Shown here piece after piece: positions 8,333-16,846 of a stretch of 64,000 bases of DNA. The position numbers and the translations under genes are program-made. The DNA is taken from NCBI RefSeq assembly GCF_001864935.2, contig NZ_CP126267.1, positions 1,612,001 to 1,676,000 on the forward strand. The letters are read 5' to 3'. The notes beneath the pieces were generated by a model that had not been told where the DNA came from, did not search any database, and worked only from the letters and a program-made list of their open reading frames with translations. Source of the DNA: Curtobacterium sp. MCBA15_012 (lineage in GTDB: Bacteria > Actinomycetota > Actinomycetes > Actinomycetales > Microbacteriaceae). Each line of letters opens with the position of its first letter. Positions within the stretch are counted from its first letter, which is position 1.

Positions 8333-8440
8333 AGCGACAGATCACGTCTCCGTCGCCCCGCCCACCACGCGAGAGCGACAGATCGCGGCCGATGTTCCGC
8401 GCCGATCTGTCGCTCTCACGGAAGCGACAGTTCGGCGACG
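8333..8440. repeat. 108-bp repeat unit, copy 1
   Basis: Contains AGCGACAGATCACGTCTCCG, then a second AGCGACAGATC, an inverted copy GATCTGTCGCT and a fourth AGCGACAGTTCGGCGAC. The second and third motifs face each other and can form a hairpin. A near-identical unit follows 161 bp later. The 650-bp gap between map and the next gene (8051-8702) holds this pair, the palindrome at 8196 and no credible coding sequence. Confidence 0.85.
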
Positions 8441-8493
8441 CAGACCCACCCGCCGCGCCCGACCCGCCCTCGAACCCACGCCCGTGTCGCGAA

Positions 8494-8600
8494 AGCGACA
8501 GATCACGTCTCCGTCGGCCCCTCCACCACGCGAGAGCGACAGATCGCCGTCGATGTTCCGCGCAGATCTGTCGCTTTCACGAAAGCGACAGTTCGGCGAC
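8494..8600. repeat. 108-bp repeat unit, copy 2
   Basis: Near-identical to the unit at 8333-8440, with the same order of four AGCGACAG-type motifs and only scattered substitutions. Separated from copy 1 by 53 bp of unrelated GC-rich sequence. Confidence 0.85.
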
Positions 8601-8690
8601 AACGACCCGCCCGCTCGCCCGCCGCGCCCGACCGAGCCCGCCGAGCCCGCCGAGCCCGACCGCGCCCGGCCGCGCCCGCGCCCGCGTGGG

Positions 8691-8696
8691 TACGGT
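8691..8696 (+). promoter_or_regulatory. -10 element of a leaderless promoter (SPOR-like gene)
   Basis: TACGGT lies 6 nt before the ATG at 8703. No Shine-Dalgarno. Confidence 0.45.
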
Positions 8697-8702
8697 GGCG
8701 GC

Positions 8703-8882
8703 ATGAGCGACGAACGCATCGAGTCCCAGTGGTGGTTCAACGACAAGACCAAGACGGTCGAGCAGGGCCCGCAGTCCCCGCAGCGCGACCGCATCGGCCC
8801 GTTCGAGACGCGCGAGGAAGCGCAACACGCCCTGGACCGCATCAAGGCCAACAACGAGCGTTGGGACGACGAAGACCAATAG
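8703..8882 (+). CDS. Small SPOR-like conserved protein
   Basis: 59 residues: opens MSDERIESQWWFNDKTKTVE and ends with GPFETREEAQHALDRIKANN, a pattern (Gly-Pro-Phe-x-Thr-x-x-x-Ala) seen in SPOR-like small proteins conserved beside map and glnA2 in Microbacteriaceae. It has no signal peptide or membrane segment, so it is not a typical septal peptidoglycan-binding SPOR protein. The function is unknown. It has a leaderless start and sits 36 bp before glnA2 on the same strand, so it may be the first gene of that transcript. Confidence 0.8.
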   Translation: MSDERIESQWWFNDKTKTVEQGPQSPQRDRIGPFETREEAQHALDRIKANNERWDDEDQ

Positions 8883-8918
8883 GCTGGGGGTCCTGCAGCA
8901 CCACGGAAAGGGCCTCGA

Positions 8919-10256
8919 ATGGACAAGCAGACGGACTTCGTGCTCCGCACCATCGAGGAGCGGGGCATCAAGTTCATCCGCCTCTGGTTCACGGACGTCA
9001 TCGGCACCCTGAAGTCGGTGGCGATCGCGCCGGCCGAGGTCGAGGGTGCCTTCGCCGAGGGCATCGGCTTCGACGGCTCCGCCATCGAGGGCCTGACCCG
9101 CAGCTACGAGGCCGACGTGCTCGCGCACCCGGACCCCTCGACCTTCCAGATCCTGCCGTGGCGCGGTGAGGTCGACCCCACCGCGCGGATGTTCTGCGAC
9201 ATCACGACGCCCGACGGCCAGCCCGCCGTGGCCGACCCGCGCAACGTGCTCAAGCGCACCCTCGCCAAGGCGAGCGACCGGGGCTTCACGTTCTACACGC
9301 ACCCCGAGATCGAGTTCTACCTGCTGAAGAGCCGCGACTGGAAGGACGGCGGCCCGCAGCCCGTCGACCAGGCCGGCTACTTCGACAACGTCCCGGGCGG
9401 CAGCGCCCACGACTTCCGACGCCGCTCGGTCCGGATGCTCGAGGACCTCGGCATCTCGGTCGAGTTCAGCCACCACGAGGCCGGTCCCGGGCAGAACGAG
9501 ATCGACCTCCGCTACGCCGACGCGCTGACGATGGCGGACAACATCATGACCTTCCGCACGGTGGTCAAGGAGGTCGCGATCGAGCAGGGCGTCTACGCGA
9601 CGTTCATGCCGAAGCCGATCTCCGGGCAGCCGGGCTCGGGCATGCACACGCACGTGTCGCTCTTCGAGGGCGACCAGAACGCCTTCTACGAGGCCGGCGG
9701 CGAGTACCAGCTCTCGCAGACCGCGCGGCACTTCATCGCGGGCGTGCTCCGCCACGCTCCCGAGATCACCGCCGTGACGAACCAGTTCGTCAACTCCTAC
9801 AAGCGGCTCTGGGGCGGCGACGAGGCACCCTCGTTCGTCACCTGGGGGCACAACAACCGCTCGGCGCTGCTCCGGGTCCCGCTGTACAAGCCGAACAAGG
9901 GCCAGTCCGCCCGGGTCGAGTACCGCGGCATCGACTCCGCGGCGAACCCGTACCTGGCGTACTCGTTGCTCCTCGCGGCCGGTCTGAAGGGCATCGACGA
10001 GGGCTACGAGCTCCCGCCCGAGGCCGAGGACAACGTCTGGAGCCTGTCCGACGCCGAGCGCCGTGCACTGGGCTACAAGCAGCTCCCGGCGAGCCTCGAC
10101 CACGCGCTCGGCCTCATGGAGGACTCCGAGCTCGTCGCCGAGACCCTCGGCGAGCAGGTCTTCAACTACGTGCTGCTCAACAAGCGGCAGGAGTGGAAGG
10201 CCTACCGCGACCAGGTCACGCCGTTCGAGCTCGACACGAACCTCGGCGCGCTCTAG
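8919..10256 (+). CDS. glnA2: Glutamine synthetase, GlnA2 type
   Basis: 445 residues, close in length to mycobacterial GlnA2. GSI hallmarks are FDGSAIEGL, GSGMHTHVSLF and the ATP/Glu-site region FVTWGHNNRSALLRVP. Compared with the second glutamine synthetase in this window, it lacks the 25-residue insertion and the adenylylation motif: the equivalent region is ELPPEAEDNVWSLSD and has no Tyr-Glu/Asp-Leu-Pro-Pro block. It is therefore not expected to be controlled by GlnE. GlnA2-type enzymes in actinobacteria are non-essential GS paralogues, sometimes with other amine acceptors. A Shine-Dalgarno (GGAAAGGG) precedes the ATG. glnE follows after 20 bp. Confidence 0.88.
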   Translation: MDKQTDFVLRTIEERGIKFIRLWFTDVIGTLKSVAIAPAEVEGAFAEGIGFDGSAIEGLTRSYEADVLAHPDPSTFQILPWRGEVDPTARMFCDITTPDGQPAVADPRNVLKRTLAKASDRGFTFYTHPEIEFYLLKSRDWKDGGPQPVDQAGYFDNVPGGSAHDFRRRSVRMLEDLGISVEFSHHEAGPGQNEIDLRYADALTMADNIMTFRTVVKEVAIEQGVYATFMPKPISGQPGSGMHTHVSLFEGDQNAFYEAGGEYQLSQTARHFIAGVLRHAPEITAVTNQFVNSYKRLWGGDEAPSFVTWGHNNRSALLRVPLYKPNKGQSARVEYRGIDSAANPYLAYSLLLAAGLKGIDEGYELPPEAEDNVWSLSDAERRALGYKQLPASLDHALGLMEDSELVAETLGEQVFNYVLLNKRQEWKAYRDQVTPFELDTNLGAL

Positions 10257-10276
10257 CAGCCCGCCCGGAGCACCAC

Positions 10277-13249
10277 GTGACCGGTCGGACGAGGACGTCC
10301 CGTTCCGAGATGGCCCGGTTGGGCTTCGCGGAGCTGTCGGAGAGCCTGGAACGGATCGCCGGCCTGGAGGCGCGGTTCGGCCCGGACCTGCGGGTGCCGG
10401 TCAGCGACGCCCCGGCGCTGTGGGAGGCCACGGCCGATCCCGACGGTGCGCTCCGCCTCGTGGAGCGCCTGCTCGAGCGCGCCCCGGACGAGCTGCGGCC
10501 GGTCCTGGCGGACCGGCAGGCGACCGAGCGGCTCGTGCGTCTGCTCGGGGCCTCGGTCGGGCTGGGGGAGTTCCTGCACCGGCGCCCGGCCGAGATCGCG
10601 CTGCTGCTCGAACCCGTGACCGCGCCGTGGGACCAGGACGCGTACACGGCGTCGCTCCTCGAAGCCGTCGACGGAGCGACGGGCGAGGACGCCCGCCTGC
10701 GCCTGCGGGTCCGGTACCGCCGGCACCTCGCGCAGATCGCCCTGTACGACGTGCTCCACGCCGCCCCGACCGAGGTGTTCCCGTCGGTGGCGGCCGGACT
10801 CGCCGACCTCGCGGGCGCCGCGCTCGAGGCCGCGGTCGACGTCGCCCGGCGCGAGGTCCCGTTCCCGGCCGCCGACGTCGCGGCCACCCCGCTCGCGGTC
10901 ATCGGCATGGGCAAGGCCGGCGCGCGCGAACTCAACTACGTCAGCGACGTCGACGTCATCTTCGTGACCGAGCCGACCCGCGACGACGACGCCGACACCG
11001 GGGTCGGGACCGACCGGGCCGTGCTCATCGCGACGCGCCTGGCGATCGCGGCGACCCACGCGATCACCGACCTCGCCGCCGAACCCGCGCTGTGGGAGGT
11101 CGACGCGAACCTCCGACCGGAGGGCAAGGACGGGGCGCTCGTCCGGACCCTCGATTCCCACGTCGCGTACTACGAGCGCTGGGCGAAGGGGTGGGAGTTC
11201 CAGGCGCTCCTCAAGGCCCGTCCGATCGCGGGGTCCGCCGACCTCGGGGCGCGGTACGCGGCGGCGGTCGCCCCGTTCGTCTGGAGCTCGGCGCAGCGGC
11301 CGGGCTTCGTCGAGTCGGTGCAGCGGATGCGCGAGCGGGTCACGGAGCACATCCCGGACGCCGAGGTCGACCGGCAGCTGAAGCTCGGTCCGGGTGGGCT
11401 GCGTGACGTCGAGTTCACCGTGCAGCTCCTGCAGCTCGTGCACGGTCGGGACGACGAATCGGTGCGGGTGCGCTCGACGCTCGAGTCGATGGACGCCCTC
11501 GCCAGCGCCGGGTACGTCGGACGCCCCGAGGCCGCGCGCTTCGGGCCGGACTACGCCCTGCTGCGGCTGCTCGAGCACCGCATCCAGCTCCGACGGCTGC
11601 AGCGCACGCACCTCATGCCCTCGGACGAGGACGAGCTCCGGGTGCTCGCCCGGTCGACCGGCCTCGCGACCTCCGCGTCCGCGCTCGAACAGCGGTGGCG
11701 CGGCGTGAAGCTCGAGGTCCGCGGACTCCACGAGCGCCTGTTCTACCGTCCGCTGCTCTCCGCGGTCGCGGCGACCGACGGCGACATCGTCCTGACGAAC
11801 GACCAGGCGGCGGACCGCCTCGGTGCGATCGGCTTCGCGGACCCGTCCGGTGCCCTCGGCCACATCCGGGCGCTCACGCAGGGCACGAGCCGGCGCGCGG
11901 CGATCCAGCGGAACCTGCTCCCGGTGCTCCTGCGGTGGATGGCGGAGGGGCCGGCACCGGACCGTGCGCTCCTGGCCTTCCGTCGCCTGAGCGACACCCT
12001 CGGCGAGTCGAGCTGGTTCCTCCGCATGCTCCGCGACTCGTCCGGTGCCGCGCACTCGCTGACGACGGTGCTGTCCGAGTCGGCCTTCCTCGCCGGCCTG
12101 CTCGAACGGTTCCCCGAGGCCGTGGCGTGGCTCGACGAGCCCGAGGCCCTGCTGCGTCCGCGTCCGGCGGAGTCGTTGCTCGCCGAGCACAGCGCGACGA
12201 CGGCCCGGCACGGCGACGACGTCGAGGGTGCGGCCGCGCTCGTCCGGTCGGCCCGGCGTCGGGAGACCCTGCGGCTCGGGATGGCGGCGGTGCTCGGCCA
12301 CCTCGACGTCGACCAGCTCGGCCCCGCGCTCACCGACGTCACCGAGGCGACGCTCGCGGGCGTCCTCGCCCTCGCCCGACGGGACGCCCCGGAGGGGCTG
12401 GAGTTCGGTGTGGTGGCGATGGGCCGGTTCGGCGGACGCGAGCTCGGCTTCGGGTCGGACGCCGACGTCCTGTACGTGTACCGCGCGACCGAGGACCTGC
12501 CGTCCGAGCAGGCGTCCCGGGCCGCGCAGCGCATCGTGCGCGAGCTGTCCCGGCTCACCGAGGACGCGATCCACCCGTTCGAGCTCGACATCGACCTGCG
12601 CCCCGAGGGGAAGAACGGCCCGGTCGTCCGCACGCTCGACTCGTACGGCGCGTACTACGCCCGCTGGTCCCTCACGTGGGAGGCCCAGGCGCTCCTGCGC
12701 GCCCGGGGCTCGGTCGGCGACCAGCAGCTGCTCCGCGACTTCGAGCACCTCGCCGACCGCACGCGCTACCCCGAGCACATCGACGAGCGCGAGGTCCGCG
12801 AGGTCCGCCGGATCAAGGCACGCGTGGAGTCCGAACGACTCCCGCGCGGCGCCGACCCCGCACGGCACCTCAAGCTCGGACGAGGGTCGCTGAGCGACGT
12901 CGAGTGGTTCGTGCAGCTGCTCCAGCTCCAGCACGCGACCGCGGTGCACGGTCTCCGGACCACGTCGACGCTCGAGGCACTGGACGCGGCGACCGCGGCC
13001 GGGTTCGTCGCCGCCGAGGACGCCGAGAAGCTCGGCGCCGCCTGGCGCTTCGCGTCCCGCACCCGCAGTGCGCTCGTGCTCTGGTCGGGGAGGACCACGG
13101 ACGTGCTGCCCGTCGACCGGGTGCAGCTCGAGGGCATCGCGCGGCTGCTGGAGTACCCGCCGGGGTCCGCGTCGCGCCTCGAGGACGACTACCTCGGCGT
13201 CACCCGACGGGCGCGGCAGGTGTTCGAGCGGGAGTTCTACGGCGCCTGA
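10277..13249 (+). CDS. glnE: Bifunctional glutamine synthetase adenylyltransferase/deadenylase
   Basis: 990 residues. There are two nucleotidyltransferase domains: the N-terminal deadenylase-type with GMGKAGARELNYVSDVDVIF near residue 210, and the C-terminal adenylylase-type with AMGRFGGRELGFGSDADVLY near residue 715. Each is followed by a helical PII/GlnE linker domain (for example LKLGPGGLRDVEFTVQLLQL). It controls GlnA1 by adding or removing AMP on a tyrosine. The GTG at 10277 was chosen because CGGAG lies 6 nt upstream and it follows glnA2 closely; an ATG 33 bp later is an alternative. It probably acts on the glnA product encoded at 18715-20139. Confidence 0.93.
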   Translation: MTGRTRTSRSEMARLGFAELSESLERIAGLEARFGPDLRVPVSDAPALWEATADPDGALRLVERLLERAPDELRPVLADRQATERLVRLLGASVGLGEFLHRRPAEIALLLEPVTAPWDQDAYTASLLEAVDGATGEDARLRLRVRYRRHLAQIALYDVLHAAPTEVFPSVAAGLADLAGAALEAAVDVARREVPFPAADVAATPLAVIGMGKAGARELNYVSDVDVIFVTEPTRDDDADTGVGTDRAVLIATRLAIAATHAITDLAAEPALWEVDANLRPEGKDGALVRTLDSHVAYYERWAKGWEFQALLKARPIAGSADLGARYAAAVAPFVWSSAQRPGFVESVQRMRERVTEHIPDAEVDRQLKLGPGGLRDVEFTVQLLQLVHGRDDESVRVRSTLESMDALASAGYVGRPEAARFGPDYALLRLLEHRIQLRRLQRTHLMPSDEDELRVLARSTGLATSASALEQRWRGVKLEVRGLHERLFYRPLLSAVAATDGDIVLTNDQAADRLGAIGFADPSGALGHIRALTQGTSRRAAIQRNLLPVLLRWMAEGPAPDRALLAFRRLSDTLGESSWFLRMLRDSSGAAHSLTTVLSESAFLAGLLERFPEAVAWLDEPEALLRPRPAESLLAEHSATTARHGDDVEGAAALVRSARRRETLRLGMAAVLGHLDVDQLGPALTDVTEATLAGVLALARRDAPEGLEFGVVAMGRFGGRELGFGSDADVLYVYRATEDLPSEQASRAAQRIVRELSRLTEDAIHPFELDIDLRPEGKNGPVVRTLDSYGAYYARWSLTWEAQALLRARGSVGDQQLLRDFEHLADRTRYPEHIDEREVREVRRIKARVESERLPRGADPARHLKLGRGSLSDVEWFVQLLQLQHATAVHGLRTTSTLEALDAATAAGFVAAEDAEKLGAAWRFASRTRSALVLWSGRTTDVLPVDRVQLEGIARLLEYPPGSASRLEDDYLGVTRRARQVFEREFYGA

Positions 13250-13764
13250 CCCGGCGCTGACCCCGGCCGCGACACGCCCGGGACGACCTCCGAGACCCGA
13301 ACATGAGAAGGTCTCCGGGTCGATTCCTGTGCATCGATCGCTGTCCCCCGATCGCGTTCACGGCGTACCCCGCCGTCACCCCCGTGCCGACGCGCACCAT
13401 CGGACGGCTCCGCTCGTCGGCGACCCGCAACCGGGCCGGGCCGGGCGACCCCGCGGATCGGTCGGTACCGCCTGCTGACCTGGGGTTCCTGGCGGACGCG
13501 GGTCGCGCCTCCCGGCCGTCGACGGGTCCCGCCGGAACGGTGACGCGACACTGACCGGTCCGCATCAGTGCTGTCAGCAGCAGTGCGGACAGCGTTCCCC
13601 GATGCCGTGGGGGACACCGACGTACCCCGCGAGGGGACCCGACCGCCCCCGGACGGGGGACGCGTTGCGCCGGCGTTCAGGTTCTGTCTCAATGAGGACA
13701 CCCGAACCCCCACAGGTTCCTCGATGGAGCGGAATCCCCACCTCGAACGTTGAAGCAGGGATCG
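13250..13764. other. Intergenic region before the exopolysaccharide operon
   Basis: 515 bp without a credible gene; an 83-codon frame here is Pro/Arg-rich and has no ribosome binding site. An imperfect hairpin around 13284-13321 (GACCTCCGAGACC with GGTCTCCGGGTC) may end glnE transcription. The 150 bp before the synthase gene contain several runs of C and G able to form hairpins. The length suggests a regulated leader for the following operon, but I recognise no riboswitch. Confidence 0.5.
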
Positions 13765-15351
13765 ATGTTCACCTTCATCCTCCAGATCCGGCAGATGGTC
13801 GAAGGGCATCCCGAGTTCTACCTGTTCGCCGTGTACTCCGCGGTGATCTGGTTGCTCTGGATCCTCAAGGTCGTGCTGTCCGCCCGGTACCGCCCCTTCA
13901 CCGGCACGTACACCGGGACGACGAGTGTCGTCGTCCCCGTGGTGGACGAGCCACTCGACCTCTTCCGGGACGTCATCGGCCGCATGGTCGAGCAGCGACC
14001 GGGCGAGATCATCGTCGTCATCAACGGCGCCCGCAACGAGGCACTCGAGGAGGTCTGCGACGAGTTCGCCCCGCTCGTCCGCTGGACCCACACCCCGATC
14101 CCCGGCAAGCGCAACGCCGTCAAGGTCGGCACCGAGCTCTCGAACGGTGACATCACCGTGCTCGTCGACTCCGACACCGTCTGGACGCCCGGCACGCTCG
14201 AGGAGCTGCTGAAGCCGTTCGCGGACGAGTCCGTCGGCGGCGTCACCACCCGCCAGCGGATCCTCGAGCCGACCCGGTCCTGGATCACCCGCTGGGCGGA
14301 CTGGCTCGAGAACTCCCGGGCGCTGTACTCGATGCCCGCGCAGAGCGTGCTCGGCCAGATCGGCTGCCTGCCCGGGCGGACCATCGCGTTCCGCCGCAGC
14401 ATCCTCACCCGCGTGATGGACAAGTTCATGCACGAGGAGTTCATGGGCGTCTTCCTCGAGGTGTCCGACGACCGGACGCTCACGAACCTGACGCTCAAGG
14501 AGGGGTACCGGACCGTCTACCAGTACACCTCGCTCGTCTACACGGACGCACCGCTCCAGGTGAAGAAGCTGTTCAAGCAGCAACTGCGCTGGGCACGCGG
14601 GTCGCAGTACAACACGCTGCGGATGCTGCCGTGGATGCTCGGGCACGCCCCGCTGCTCGCGGTCTTCTTCGTCACCGACATCCTGCTGCCGTTCATGCTG
14701 TTCGGCGTCATCGCCGGGTGGATCTACCGGGCGCTCACCGGGCAGGGCGAGAACCTGTACCAGGGCATCCTGCAGCAGTACGGCTTCTCGACCGGCTTCG
14801 TCTACGTCGCCGCACTCATGGTCGTGTCGAGCGTGCTGAGCATGGCGATCCGGCAGATCCGACACCTGTCCGAGAAGCCGAGCGACTTCTTCCGGCTCCC
14901 GCTCTTCATCATCGTGTCGACCTTCTTCCTCATGCCGATCCGGCTCATCGGCTTCTTCCGCCTGGCGCACGCGTCGGGGTGGGGGACCCGGGCCGGGGCG
15001 TACGCCGGTGGACCGATGGAGCAGGAGCCGGTGCAGCCGACGACCGGTCTCGCGCCGGTGAGCCCGGTCGATGCCGCAGGGACCGGCGACGGCCCCGCGA
15101 CCGGTGCCGCGGACCGCGCGCTGCCGGCCGAACAGGCCGCCGCCGACCGCGCCTTCGACGAGCTGTTCGGCGCGGACGCGACCACCACCTCGACCACGAC
15201 GGTCCTCGCGACCCGCCGCTCGACGGCCACCGCCGCGGCCCCGGCCGGGCGCCCCGCGCCGCGCCGCGGTCGCCGGCTCAACCCGTACGCGGCGATCCCG
15301 TACTGCATCGGGATCGCGATCTTCGCTCTGGAGGCGTTCCTCATTGTCTGA
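13765..15351 (+). CDS. Membrane glycosyltransferase family 2, polysaccharide synthase
   Basis: 528 residues. An N-terminal membrane helix (about 13-35, LFAVYSAVIWLLWILKVVL) is followed by a processive GT2 domain: VVPVVDEP, the UDP-binding DSD in VDSDTVW, GQIGCLPGRTIAFRR, and the product-binding QQLRWARGSQ. Four or more membrane helices follow (for example PLLAVFFVTDILLPFMLFG). A cytosolic Ala/Thr-rich linker of ~100 residues then leads to a final helix at the extreme C-terminus. This layout fits hyaluronan/cellulose-type synthases that polymerise and export a glycan. An upstream TTG is possible, but the ATG has AGGG just before it. It overlaps the next gene, and with ugd third in the operon UDP-glucuronate is a likely substrate. 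Confidence 0.88.
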   Translation: MFTFILQIRQMVEGHPEFYLFAVYSAVIWLLWILKVVLSARYRPFTGTYTGTTSVVVPVVDEPLDLFRDVIGRMVEQRPGEIIVVINGARNEALEEVCDEFAPLVRWTHTPIPGKRNAVKVGTELSNGDITVLVDSDTVWTPGTLEELLKPFADESVGGVTTRQRILEPTRSWITRWADWLENSRALYSMPAQSVLGQIGCLPGRTIAFRRSILTRVMDKFMHEEFMGVFLEVSDDRTLTNLTLKEGYRTVYQYTSLVYTDAPLQVKKLFKQQLRWARGSQYNTLRMLPWMLGHAPLLAVFFVTDILLPFMLFGVIAGWIYRALTGQGENLYQGILQQYGFSTGFVYVAALMVVSSVLSMAIRQIRHLSEKPSDFFRLPLFIIVSTFFLMPIRLIGFFRLAHASGWGTRAGAYAGGPMEQEPVQPTTGLAPVSPVDAAGTGDGPATGAADRALPAEQAAADRAFDELFGADATTTSTTTVLATRRSTATAAAPAGRPAPRRGRRLNPYAAIPYCIGIAIFALEAFLIV

Positions 15352-16846
15352 CCTCATCCGTTCCACCGGAACCTGGTGGGCACAGTCCAGCAAGCACGCC
15401 CGTCGCACCGCGATCGGGACCACCGCGATCGTCCTCGTCCTCGGACTCATCACCTGGATGGTCTGGGTGTCGCCCGGCGGTCCGGTGTCGACGGCGGTCG
15501 GTGAGGCCCTCGGGGTCCGCCCACCGGCGTCCGCGTCGAAGAAGGTGTCCGCCGCCGAGCTCCAGACGAAGCTCACCGCCGCGCAGAAGCAGATCTGGGC
15601 GCTCGAGGGCAAGCTCGACGCCTCCGGGGCCCAGGCTGGCTCGCGGGCCGAGGAGATCACGAAGCTCAAGGCGCAGATCGCGTCGCTGCAGTCCGACCTC
15701 GGCGCCGCGAAGAGCGCCGCGGCCGGGGCCGCGAGCGCGGCCGGCGCGGCCAAGGCCGCCGGTGCCGGCGGTGCGGCGAAGGGTGGTTCCGGGGCGCACG
15801 GCGGCAGCGCTGGCTCGCCGAACGCCGGCCCCTCGAAGGACCCCTCGACCGAACCGATCAGCACGCCGTCGAAGGCCGAGATCCTCGGGCAGCAGTCCCG
15901 CTGGTTCGGGCTCTACACGGCGCAGGCACCGTTCAACTGGGCTGAGTACGACAGCGTCTCGCAGGAGGTCGGCAAGGCCACGAACATGGTCGGCTTCTTC
16001 CAGGGCTTCGACCAGGACTTCAACCAGACCGCCGTCCAGCGGTCCTGGGCGAACGGACGACTGCCGATGATGACGTGGGAGACCGTGCCCGCGAAGACCG
16101 GGAACGACGAGGCCTACGTCGCCGGCTACACGAACCAGGACATCGTCTCCGGCAGGTTCGACGACTACCTGACGCGGTACGCGCAGGCGCTGAAGGCGAA
16201 CGGCATGCCCCTCGTCATCCGCCTCGACCACGAGATGAACGGCTCCTGGTACAACTGGTCCGAGGGCGCCAAGCAGCAGAACGCGAAGGGTTCCTACACG
16301 GCCATGTGGCAGCACGTGTGGAACGTCTTCCAGGCGAACGGCGCGAACGACTACGTCATCTGGAACTGGTCGCCGTCGCGCATCGACAAGCTCGGCAACC
16401 CGGACTACCAGACGCTCGCGTACATGCAGCAGTACTACCCGGGCGCGCAGTACGTCGATTGGGTGGGCATGTCCGGCTACTACCGCACGCCGACCGAGCA
16501 GCCGACGTTCCAGAACACGTTCGGCGCGACCCTCGCCCAGATCCGCAAGGTCGCCCCGGGCAAGAACATCGTCCTCAACGAGATCGGCGCGACCGAGACC
16601 GGGGGCACGGTCTCCGACAGCCAGAAGTCGCAGTGGCTCGACTCGCTGTTCGACGCCCTGGCCGACCCGGCGAACCGTGACGTCATCGGCTTCGCGTACT
16701 TCAGCCAGGTGGCGACCACCATCGTCGACGGAACCCGCACCACGAACGACTGGCGCATCGACTCCCGCGCCGACAGCCTCGCGACCTTCGCGAAGGGCAT
16801 CGCCCGCACCGACATCGACTACGACCTGCAGGAGGTCTCGAAGTGA
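15344..16846 (+). CDS. Membrane-anchored glycoside hydrolase family 26 protein
   Basis: 500 residues from a TTG overlapping the synthase stop; GGAGG lies 9 nt upstream. Order of parts: short cytosolic N-terminus, one membrane helix (TAIGTTAIVLVLGLITWMVW, about 25-45), a coiled-coil stretch (QTKLTAAQKQIWALEGKLD), a Gly/Ala-rich spacer, then a GH26-like TIM barrel from about residue 185. The acid/base is in RLDHEMNGSWYNW and the nucleophile in VLNEIGATE, so the enzyme looks active. GH26 members are beta-mannanases or beta-1,3/1,4-glucanases. The anchor puts the barrel outside the membrane beside the synthase, where it could trim or release the polymer, as BcsZ or AlgL do in other systems. Substrate specificity is not readable. 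Confidence 0.85.
   Translation: MSDLIRSTGTWWAQSSKHARRTAIGTTAIVLVLGLITWMVWVSPGGPVSTAVGEALGVRPPASASKKVSAAELQTKLTAAQKQIWALEGKLDASGAQAGSRAEEITKLKAQIASLQSDLGAAKSAAAGAASAAGAAKAAGAGGAAKGGSGAHGGSAGSPNAGPSKDPSTEPISTPSKAEILGQQSRWFGLYTAQAPFNWAEYDSVSQEVGKATNMVGFFQGFDQDFNQTAVQRSWANGRLPMMTWETVPAKTGNDEAYVAGYTNQDIVSGRFDDYLTRYAQALKANGMPLVIRLDHEMNGSWYNWSEGAKQQNAKGSYTAMWQHVWNVFQANGANDYVIWNWSPSRIDKLGNPDYQTLAYMQQYYPGAQYVDWVGMSGYYRTPTEQPTFQNTFGATLAQIRKVAPGKNIVLNEIGATETGGTVSDSQKSQWLDSLFDALADPANRDVIGFAYFSQVATTIVDGTRTTNDWRIDSRADSLATFAKGIARTDIDYDLQEVSK

Noticed and set aside
10253..12949. Long open frame on the minus strand opposite glnE
   Set aside because: Its composition (Arg/Gly/His-rich, no domain) is that of a shadow caused by high GC in the third codon position of glnE, which has clear motifs.
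13303..13554. Possible 83-residue protein before the exopolysaccharide operon
   Set aside because: No ribosome binding site, Pro/Arg/Thr-rich, no family resemblance.
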